Part shown: one piece after another, positions 1 to 6,500 of the stretch
Layout: each line of letters starts with the position of its first letter
How positions within the stretch are numbered: the stretch's first letter is position 1
Assembly (NCBI GenBank): GCA_937968035.1
Contig: CALBTS010000600.1
Span: forward strand, 1-7,829
Origin: an uncultured Methanomethylovorans sp.
GTDB lineage: Archaea > Halobacteriota > Methanosarcinia > Methanosarcinales > Methanosarcinaceae
Reading direction: 5' to 3'
Length of the DNA stretch: 7,829 bases
The notes under the pieces: generated by a model
What the model was told of the DNA's origin: nothing
The model's database searches: none
Seen by the model: the letters and a program-made list of their open reading frames with translations, nothing else
Made by a program: the position numbers and the translations under genes

Positions 1-16
1 TGTTGCACAAAATCCC
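1..16 (+). repeat. Left terminal inverted repeat of the IS91-like element
   Basis: TGTTGCACAAAATCCC is the inverse of 2376-2391 with a single mismatch at its ninth base. It may extend left beyond the window. Confidence 0.65.
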
Positions 17-48
17 GCCCAGCCGCCCGAAAGCGGCTGAGCCGGGAT
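12..48. other. Stem-loop inside the left end of the IS
   Basis: ATCCCG (12-17) pairs with CGGGAT (43-48), and AGCCGC (21-26) pairs with GCGGCT (33-38) around the loop CCGAAA. Unpaired 3- and 4-base internal loops separate the two helices. Terminal hairpins are expected at the ends of HUH-transposase elements, where they are recognised as single-stranded DNA. It could also damp transcription entering the element. No T-tract follows it, so it is not a classical terminator. Confidence 0.6.
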
Positions 49-100
49 AGCTTTTTCGTGTTTTCAACGTATAAAGGGGTGCTAACCAATTCCTTTTACC

Positions 101-1015
101 ATGAAGACACAACCAAAGCTACGAAAAAAGTCGTTCACTGTCGTGGAACAGGCTTGCCATGAAGTGCATGGTTTTACCAAATTATGGGAAGATCTGCACC
201 AGAAAATCACCCTATCGGGGCATTCACTGAGCACGCTGCACAACTACGGCCGGAAAATTGCCCAGCTTAGCCTGCATTTCGGCAAACTGCCTCAGCACAT
301 CAACGAGAAAGAGATCAACCGCTACCTCGCCTCACTGGCCAGGAAATCAAACTCCCCTTCCCTGAGCGACTTCAAGTTCTCGGTCTATGGACTGCGCTAC
401 TGCTTCCGATTGCTCGGGCTCAACGACAAGGTCGTCCAACTGCCTTCAATACGAAAGGAGAAGAAGCTGCCCGTGGTACTCAACCACAGCGAGTGCCGGG
501 CGCTGTTCAAAGCCCCGGAACTGCTTAAACACCGGATGTTGCTCGCCTTCATGTACGCCGGCGGACTAAGAGCCAGGGAAGTCAGCCGCGTAGAACTCAG
601 GGACATTGACGCCGAACGCATGATGATACATATCCGGCAAAGCAAGTACAACAAAGACCGCTATGTCCCGCTTTCGCCCCTGCTGCTGCTGGGTCTCAGG
701 AAATATTGCCATGCCTGCCAGCCCGTGCAGTTTCTCTTCAACGGCAGTGAGCCAGGTTCCCCGCTTAGCGTGCGCGGCATGCAATGGGCCCTCAGGGAAG
801 CCGTCCGAAAGTGCAAGCTGCAGAAAGGCATAACTTTACATACCCTCAGGCACAGCTATGCCACTCACCTGCTCGAGCTTGGTATGGACATCGTCAGTAT
901 CAAGGAGCTCCTGGGTCATGAACGCATCGAAACCACGCTGGTATACCTGCACGTGGCCAAACCTAACCGCAACAACCTGTTCAGTCCCTTCGACAGGCTC
1001 TACCACACCCCATGA
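101..1015 (+). CDS. Tyrosine recombinase/integrase, accessory protein of the IS91-like element
   Basis: The 304-residue protein has the usual two-part recombinase layout. A SAM-like core-binding domain lies at about residues 25-108 and the catalytic domain at about 122-295. The full catalytic set is visible: R157 in AGGLRARE, K182 in the beta-hairpin QSKYNKDRYVPL, H247 and R250 in LHTLRHSYATH, H273 in LLGHE, and the nucleophile Y282 in TTLVYLHVA. This fits an active DNA strand-exchange enzyme of XerC/D-like size. Its stop codon overlaps the start of the transposase gene (ATGA at 1012-1015), so the two are probably translationally coupled and work on the same element. A role in resolving or integrating the rolling-circle intermediate is inference. 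It is not an integron IntI: I see no IntI-type insertion between the conserved boxes. The ATG at 101 has no Shine-Dalgarno sequence, as is common in Bacteroidota, but leaves a complete N-terminal domain. Confidence 0.92.
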   Translation: MKTQPKLRKKSFTVVEQACHEVHGFTKLWEDLHQKITLSGHSLSTLHNYGRKIAQLSLHFGKLPQHINEKEINRYLASLARKSNSPSLSDFKFSVYGLRYCFRLLGLNDKVVQLPSIRKEKKLPVVLNHSECRALFKAPELLKHRMLLAFMYAGGLRAREVSRVELRDIDAERMMIHIRQSKYNKDRYVPLSPLLLLGLRKYCHACQPVQFLFNGSEPGSPLSVRGMQWALREAVRKCKLQKGITLHTLRHSYATHLLELGMDIVSIKELLGHERIETTLVYLHVAKPNRNNLFSPFDRLYHTP

Positions 1016-2163
1016 AACCCGCCTTTGAGCTGGCCGGGATCATCGATCAATTCGGGGATGACTTCAGCCGGGTGTGTAACCCCAACGCCTATACACAACG
1101 GGTCTTGCGGGCCATACGGATCTGCCGAACACCTGCCATGGGTGGGCATGTCGATCGCTGCACCCAATGCGGACACCTGCGTGTATCCTACAACAGCTGC
1201 CGCAACAGGCATTGTCCCAAGTGCCAGAACACCCAGCGAGAGGTATGGATCAACGACCGCAAACAGGACCTGCTGCCTGTGCCGTACTTCCATGTCGTTT
1301 TCACGCTCCCCGACACCCTCAACGGATTATTCCTGGCATTTCCAGCCCCGATGTACAGGCTGCTATTCCGGGTTTGCTGGGAGTCCCTCTCTCAGCTTTT
1401 CCTCACCAGGCATCATGCCACCGCCGGAATGATCGCCGTGCTGCATACCTGGGGTCAGAACCTGGCTTTTCACCCTCACCTGCATTGTATCGTCCCGGCC
1501 GGGGGTAGCGGAATACGACAACCCTGGAAGTCCTTGAAAATATCACCCCGGGGCAAGGTTTACCTCTTTCCTGTAAAGATCCTCTCGCGGGTTTTCCGGG
1601 GCAAGTTCATCCAGGGCCTGAGCCATATTACACAGCTGGATCAGACACTGCGCGCCGAGCTGTACCGCCACGATTGGGTCGTCTACACCAAGCATCCCTT
1701 TGCCGGGCCCGAGATGGTGGTGGAATACCTGGGGCGTTACACCCACAAAACGGCCATCTCCAATCACCGCATCCTCAAGGTGGACCAGCAGGGTGTGACC
1801 TTCCGCTGGCACGATTACCGAGATAACTGCCACAAGATCATGACACTGCAGGGTGTGGAGTTCCTCAGGCGATTCTGCCTCCATATCCGCGACAAGGGCT
1901 TTGTCAGGATCAGGCACTTTGGTTTTCTTTCTTCCACGCATCGCCCGACTTTACATGCCTTGCAGCGCCACCTGGGACGAGAACCCGCTGTGCATCGTGA
2001 GAAGGTGAATTGGAAGGATATTTCACGCCAATACCTGGGCTACGATCCCGATATCTGCCCCGTGTGCGGCAAACCGGCCATGCTCACTATCGATCGCTTC
2101 CTGCCAGGAAGGGGACCACCCTTGCAATATCTTGAACCCCTTTGTATTATAAACCAGCCTTAA
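1012..2163 (+). CDS. IS91-family HUH (Y2) rolling-circle transposase
   Basis: The 383-residue protein is of normal family length. An N-terminal zinc-binding domain has C50xxC53 and C63xxxHCPKC71. The HUH metal-binding motif is HPHLHCIVPAGG, with H156-L-H158. The two-tyrosine motif YLGRYTHK provides Y239 and Y243 as candidate nucleophiles. A second cysteine pair, CPVCG (C349, C352), sits near the C-terminus. HUH transposases nick one strand at the ori end, stay covalently bound through a tyrosine and drive one-ended replicative transposition. The start codon overlaps the recombinase stop codon by ATGA. No frameshift or missing catalytic residue is seen, so the enzyme is probably functional. 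Identification as IS91 family is secure; I cannot name the exact IS. Confidence 0.95.
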   Translation: MKPAFELAGIIDQFGDDFSRVCNPNAYTQRVLRAIRICRTPAMGGHVDRCTQCGHLRVSYNSCRNRHCPKCQNTQREVWINDRKQDLLPVPYFHVVFTLPDTLNGLFLAFPAPMYRLLFRVCWESLSQLFLTRHHATAGMIAVLHTWGQNLAFHPHLHCIVPAGGSGIRQPWKSLKISPRGKVYLFPVKILSRVFRGKFIQGLSHITQLDQTLRAELYRHDWVVYTKHPFAGPEMVVEYLGRYTHKTAISNHRILKVDQQGVTFRWHDYRDNCHKIMTLQGVEFLRRFCLHIRDKGFVRIRHFGFLSSTHRPTLHALQRHLGREPAVHREKVNWKDISRQYLGYDPDICPVCGKPAMLTIDRFLPGRGPPLQYLEPLCIINQP

Positions 2164-2375
2164 ACCATGAAACCGGTCCTGTACATAGCAAGATCCCTAG
2201 CTTCTTTTGTCCCCGGCAAACGAGTGCCTCTCTCTTGCCTTGGAAATGCCTTCCACCTACCTGGCAAAGCATCATTTCTTCCGGACTTTCCTGCCTTCTC
2301 CACTTCAGTCTATCAAAGAACGTGACGCGATATTCCTTCTAATCTTTCCATTTGCTTCATTTAAAAGCCATAAGG
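2164..2375 (+). other. Non-coding tail of the IS91-like element
   Basis: About 210 bases lie between the transposase stop and the right inverted repeat. The short reading frames crossing it have no recognisable protein features and run out through the IS end, so I treat it as non-coding. GC content falls across it. In IS91 elements the sequence beyond the transposase 3' end carries the replication-origin end. I see no clear rho-independent terminator here. Confidence 0.5.
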
Positions 2376-2391
2376 GGGATTTCGTGCAACA
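2376..2391 (-). repeat. Right terminal inverted repeat of the IS91-like element
   Basis: GGGATTTCGTGCAACA is the reverse complement of 1-16 at 15 of 16 positions. Its outer half also forms a small palindrome with flanking bases (TCGTG-CAA-CACGA, 2382-2394), which may mark the nick site or be chance. Confidence 0.65.
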
Positions 2392-2392
2392 C

Positions 2393-2423
2393 GACTTCAT
2401 GTTAGGCTACGCCACACGAAGTC
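2393..2423. other. Strong stem-loop at the IS right end and lipoprotein gene 3' side
   Basis: GACTTCATGT (2393-2402) pairs with ACACGAAGTC (2414-2423) at 9 of 10 positions, the remaining pair being a possible wobble. GGC (2405-2407) and GCC (2411-2413) pair at the tip, with TA bulged out. It begins two bases past the IS terminal repeat. It may be the IS origin hairpin, part of a cassette boundary, or a transcript-end structure for the lipoprotein gene, which reads toward it. It has no T-tract. It also contains GTTAGGC (2401-2407), a match to the integron core GTTRRRY. Confidence 0.55.
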
Positions 2424-2430
2424 TTACTTA

Positions 2431-2443
2431 TTGGCAGTAGTAG
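2431..2443 (-). repeat. 13-base inverted repeat flanking the lipoprotein gene, downstream copy
   Basis: Read on the - strand this is CTACTACTGCCAA. It matches CTATTACTGCCAA at 3312-3324 (+) at 12 of 13 bases, so the two copies bracket the lipoprotein gene in inverted orientation. The TGCCAA end would be the outer, recombination-core-like part. Confidence 0.55.
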
Positions 2444-2455
2444 TTCTTCTTCTCG

Positions 2456-3298
2456 TCATTGTTTTACAAGTTTATAAATTAGTTTGTCAAGTTGTAAAAG
2501 CTCACCTGCTTCTTCGTCTCCTGTTGTGTTGTATAAATAAGTTGTGTCCTTTTGTATAACAAATGCAAGCCAAATTGAATTTCGTTGATTAATTCTAAAA
2601 GCTATTCCGTCTAAAATTGTCTCAGGTCCACCCATAAAGTCTGTAAACACATAGTATGTTTTAAAGTCTTGCATACCTATTAATGTTCCATCGCTTTTGA
2701 AAGAAACATTTGTCTTATTGCCAATGGTGTCAATTAGTATATAGTTTCCTTTAAATAATTTTTCGTTCACTATGTATTGCAGCCCCCAAGCAGCATCATC
2801 GTCTGTTTGGTAATCAGCTACTTTTGAAAATAGTTTTTTGTCTATTAACTTGTTGTCCTTGTTGTAATGATATAGTGCTAAATGAGTTTGATTTCCAAAA
2901 TCTTCGTAACCAAGTTCATAATAGTTAGATTTATTTTCATAGTCCACAAGGTTTGTCTTTAAGCTATTTTCCTTATTCCCTGGTAATGAATAAGTAATGA
3001 AGTTATATCCTTCGTGATTGTTCCAACTAACTCCAACATAAAAACTGTCCACTTGATTTTTAATGTCAATAATCATTGTCACAACGCCATCTAACTTGTC
3101 TGCTGACTTTAAAGGGGATTTTGTTGTTTCTATAGATTTAATGTAATCTGTCAATACCCAAACACCATTAAATTCAGAGCTAAATGTTTCTTTCAAGTCC
3201 TCCACTTGCAAAACTTCATCAGTCGTATTTGAAGTCTGTTTATTTGAACAACTTGTCAGAATGAAAAAAGTCAAAATTACATATGTTATTTGTTTCAT
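2456..3298 (-). CDS. Putative lipoprotein of unknown function
   Basis: The 280-residue protein starts with a short lipoprotein signal peptide: a hydrophobic stretch at residues 4-16 and the lipobox LTSC, making C17 the lipidated N-terminus. A polar, Thr/Ser/Asn-rich linker follows to about residue 40. The mature part is rich in aromatic and beta-forming residues. It begins with a G-x-W motif (G45, W47), and a similar FKGNYILID stretch starts the second half, so a two-part beta-barrel or lipocalin-like fold is conceivable but unproven. I do not recognise the family. It is probably anchored in the outer or inner membrane facing the periplasm. It is AT-rich, lies on the same strand as and downstream of the large NTPase gene, and is separated from it by a long inverted repeat. 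It is therefore likely an independent module. The start context AAAAAACCGACA before ATG has no Shine-Dalgarno sequence. Confidence 0.8.
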   Translation of the reverse strand: MKQITYVILTFFILTSCSNKQTSNTTDEVLQVEDLKETFSSEFNGVWVLTDYIKSIETTKSPLKSADKLDGVVTMIIDIKNQVDSFYVGVSWNNHEGYNFITYSLPGNKENSLKTNLVDYENKSNYYELGYEDFGNQTHLALYHYNKDNKLIDKKLFSKVADYQTDDDAAWGLQYIVNEKLFKGNYILIDTIGNKTNVSFKSDGTLIGMQDFKTYYVFTDFMGGPETILDGIAFRINQRNSIWLAFVIQKDTTYLYNTTGDEEAGELLQLDKLIYKLVKQ

Positions 3299-3311
3299 TG
3301 TCGGTTTTTTA

Positions 3312-3324
3312 CTATTACTGCCAA
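3312..3324 (+). repeat. 13-base inverted repeat flanking the lipoprotein gene, upstream copy
   Basis: CTATTACTGCCAA pairs with the copy at 2431-2443 at 12 of 13 positions. Its TGCCAA end runs into the outer core of the attC-like repeat. Confidence 0.55.
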
Positions 3325-3453
3325 CGGTTCTCAGCTATACGCAGGCAGGGATTTTACCACTGAACTTCCTACGAAGAGCTGAACTTCAAATATAGCACTT
3401 TCCTGTCCTACGAAGCACGAAACCCCTGCTTGCGTATAGGTGATGTTGTATGC
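3319..3453 (-). repeat. attC-like imperfect inverted repeat between the NTPase and lipoprotein genes
   Basis: The arms at 3336-3350 and 3424-3438 are complementary at 14 of 15 positions, the odd pair being a possible G-T wobble. A 73-base centre separates them. Outside the arms, CAAC (3322-3325) faces GTTG (3445-3448) after short unpaired spacers of 10 and 6 bases. On the - strand this reads ATACAAC, arm, centre, arm, GTTGGCA, close to the R''-L''-L'-R' order of an integron attC site. The cores deviate from RYYYAAC/GTTRRRY. The centre holds two CTGAACTTC copies (3360-3368, 3379-3387) and two CCTACGAAG copies (3368-3376, 3407-3415). From memory, similar hairpins recur between genes in Bacteroidota genomes. 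Whether it is a recombination site is inference. Confidence 0.55.
3387..3394 (-). promoter_or_regulatory. Possible Bacteroidota -7 promoter box for the lipoprotein gene
   Basis: Read on the - strand, TATATTTG matches the Bacteroidota -7 consensus TAnnTTTG. It lies about 90 bases upstream of the lipoprotein start and points toward it. A -33 TTTG element is not clear: only TTTCG about 22 bases upstream comes near. The box sits in the loop of the inverted repeat, so the boundary repeat may bring its own promoter. Confidence 0.35.
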
Positions 3454-3502
3454 CCGTGCTTTTTCATTTTCTTTTCTTTCAGTGTTGGGGCAGCCATACT
3501 CT

Positions 3503-3546
3503 TTGGCAAGTTTTGGCTTTTGAGGCTGGTTTGAGCGACTTGCCAA
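3503..3546. other. Stem-loop downstream of the NTPase gene
   Basis: TTGGCAAGT (3503-3511) and ACTTGCCAA (3538-3546) are perfect 9-base complements around a 26-base loop. It starts about 20 bases after the NTPase stop on the - strand. No T-run follows on that strand, so it is not a standard terminator. It may protect the transcript 3' end or belong to the boundary repeat. Confidence 0.5.
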
Positions 3547-3564
3547 TGTGTATAGATGCTTGTG

Positions 3565-6500
3565 CTAGGTTTTCTTAGTATTAATAGTTCCATTCAACAT
3601 TTCATTTTCTAAATAATAAGCACCACTAATTTCTAATCTTCCGTGATACTCAGTTCCGAATGATCGTCCGCCAATTATTTGCTTTTCTCCTAGTATCGTC
3701 CAAACAACCTTTAATTTGTTCTCGTTTAGAAATTTTAAAAAAGAACTTTTCCGAACAAGTAGATAAGATTTCGAATCATGATAAACATTTGGTGCAAAAC
3801 ATTGAACTACTTCTGAATTGTCTATAAATTCTCCTTCTCTTTCGCTGTATTTTAAATCCATGCCCTTATGAATAACAGTACTTGGTTTTAAAAAACTAAT
3901 GGTTTCTTCTTTTGATTTATCAAACTCTTCCTCCCATAAAAAACCTTGTGCAGTTACATTGACTTCTGCTACATACTCCCCTGATTTCCTATCATGAACT
4001 TCTGTCCATTCAGTGCCTCCATAATAATCAGTCATAAAATAGTCCTGAGCAGGTGACCAATAATATTCTCTGCTGAACATTTCGTATCTGTCACCACTTT
4101 CAGGCATCCAACGCCCCATGAAATCCTGTTTGACAGCCCAACCTTTAAATGAGTCGTACTCATCATCTTTAACTAGATAGCTTCTTATTTGACACCAAAG
4201 CTCTTTATGTGGTTGGTCCCATTTTTCTTCGCCAATTTCTTTAGGTTCTGACCAAGAGGGATAGCTCTCCAAAACCAGCCATTCATCTCCATTATCATCT
4301 TCAATTTGAATGATTTCTTCCATATTAGGTAAAACACTTGAATCATTGACCCAGCTTTCGTTTGTACAATTCCAGTTAAATATTTTGTTGTTAACCCACC
4401 AGAAATCATGCGGCTGCTCATCATCATAACTTCCTGTTTTACTAATAAGCAATGTTGGATCAATATCTCTTATGTAAGGGTCCCAAGGACCTTGGTATGG
4501 CACTTCTTTTTCCTTTTTAAAACTCCATCTTTCATATTTCTTGAAATTGTCCGAAACTCGCGCTACCATTTCGTAAAGAGCAATCCACTGGTACTTTTTG
4601 CCAATTCTTTCAATTGTAGTAGCTCGCCTATCATATGAATTAGTGTTTCTGTCGTATTCTCCATGTTTTTCTACGTCATAACCATATTTCTCAAAAATCC
4701 ACTCAATAGCAAGATTACTAAGCTGGTTTGTATTAACATCCCATGAGCTTAAAGCACTTTCAAAAGTGTATCTTCCAAAGTCACCGTATCCACCAGTACC
4801 TCGACCATACTCGGTTGTCATTGAGCTAAGAATCGAATTCTGAGACCAATAATGCTTTTTGAAATCCTTGGCGCCATAATCGAATTTGTATTTTTTGTCA
4901 ATCTCCTCATTAGTCATGATTTTTTGAGGAAATGAACTTTTGTATGGAGGTCTTACATCTTCAATATCAAAAGGTAACTCAATACCCGAGAAACTTGTAA
5001 ACTCAATTACTCCCCTTGCATAATCACGAAGTAGAACATGGGGATAAACTTCATCTTTATCCTTAAATATTGTTACGTATATATAATCACTTAGGTCTGC
5101 TAATTCCTCTTTCTTATTTGTTCTCACTGAACAACCGTAAGCAACGGCAAACAAACGATCATAAACGTATGGGTCATTTACTGTTTCAAACTTTTGAAGT
5201 AATTCAATAAGTACATGAACTCTGTTTTGAAGCAAACAAATCATTGCTTTTGTAGAATAGTCTCGAAGCTCTCTGTTTGTAGAAGTATGAAACCATGCCA
5301 AGGTAATGCTCGAAAGTAAAATGGATTCATCTTTGATATGTGATTTGTCAGTTTCACTCCATGCCCAATCTATAAGCCGTTTTACTGATGATTCATCATC
5401 ATATTTGTGTTTGAGCAATTGAGTCCAAATTGCATCTCGGTCAGCAAGAGAGTATTTTATTAAATGATTATGTAGAAAATGAGCATTAAAGAAATGGTTT
5501 GGAATTCCAGTAACCGCAAGAATAATTTCCCAGAAATAATCATGTGTGCCCTGGAAGGCAAACACATGTTCATTTACATATTTTATCGACTCTTCATTAA
5601 TGGTTTCAACCTTTCTCCAAAGTAAACTCTCAACAAAAGACTCGACAATTGGATATTTATCCTTAAGGTCAGGAATAAGGTTGTAAAACTCATAACCTTT
5701 TATTTCAGGAACCTGAATTGATAAAGCCTCAATTAGTCCTTTATGTCTATAAGCTGCATTTTCATCTTCTACATAATTATAGAGTTTACCATCTTTATTG
5801 AACTCTTTCTCTAATTCAGGACATTGTCCAAGCAAATATTGAACAGTTAGATGGTCTTCAAACCGCTCATACGCTAAATAAACTCCTTCTTCATAATCAT
5901 CCCCTTCTTTCCAAAAGAGGTTCTTTGATAATACACCTTCTGTAATTAATTCATCTATAAATCCTTTTTTGTCGATAAAACTTGAAATAGATTCATTGAC
6001 GACTTCATAAGCTTGTTCATATGGCACATATCTAAGTTCATTATCTACTTTGTACTTTATTAAAGCATTAATGGATTTTTGTACTAAGTTTAAACTATCT
6101 GAGAACCCAACTCTTTTTGGTTTTGATAAAACAATATTGACGTTTTTGACGAAAAAGTTAATAATTGAAGTTATGCCTTGAAGACCATCTGGGATACGGG
6201 TTAATCCTGCTTTATTAATTCCCTCACAAAATAGTTTTAAGAAGAGTGGATTTTGAAACTCTGGATGCAACAGAGGTACATTAGGCAGTTCAATGCTGTA
6301 ATTGTCAAAAAACAATTTGCTTGCTTCATATTCGATATTCCTAAACCCATAATGATGATGTTCAACAATGCCTAAACTGGTTCTTTCTTCTTCAGGGAAA
6401 ATTAACTTCTTGTAGGATGTTCTTATAGTCAATACAAGACCAAGCCATTCATATTTCTTTATCTCGTTAATGAAGCTTTTTACAAACTCATTCCAGAAGT

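Larger units (their letters stand above)
1..2391 (+). mobile_element. IS91-family rolling-circle insertion sequence with accessory tyrosine recombinase
   Basis: A GC-rich block holds a tyrosine recombinase followed by an IS91-type HUH transposase, about 100 bases of leader and about 230 bases of non-coding tail. The 16 bases at 1-16 match the reverse complement of 2376-2391 at 15 positions, which I take as the terminal repeats. Classical IS91 elements move by rolling-circle transposition from an ori end to a ter end and make no target duplication. A number of IS91-family elements carry an extra integrase-like gene upstream of the transposase, as here. The left boundary is uncertain because it coincides with the window edge. 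The right boundary could lie further out, at 2423, if the stem-loop there belongs to the element. Both genes look intact, so the element may be active. Confidence 0.8.

Noticed and set aside
101..1015. Recombinase as an integron integrase serving the attC-like sites
   Set aside because: It overlaps and is coupled to the IS91 transposase, lies inside the IS ends, is of plain XerC/D-like architecture and lacks a visible IntI-specific insertion.
397..1941. Long reading frames overlapping the recombinase and transposase genes on both strands
   Set aside because: They are shadows in GC-rich DNA. The genuine frames carry complete catalytic motifs.
2393..2423. Rho-independent terminator for the lipoprotein gene
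   Set aside because: The stem is strong, but no run of T follows it on the - strand. I list it only as a stem-loop.
2142..2440. Two overlapping + strand open frames after the transposase (about 66 and 77 codons)
   Set aside because: They lie in the IS tail, run through the terminal repeat and hairpin, and show no recognisable protein motif or start signal.
3360..3415. Short direct repeats (CTGAACTTC x2, CCTACGAAG x2) as a CRISPR or iteron array
   Set aside because: There are only two copies each, 9 bases long, with unequal spacing inside an inverted repeat. There are no spacers and no replication gene.
3331..3593. Small - strand open frames in the NTPase-lipoprotein gap (61 and 71 codons)
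   Set aside because: They cross the inverted repeat and stem-loop, so their apparent coding comes from structured repeat DNA. One also overlaps the NTPase C-terminus in another frame.
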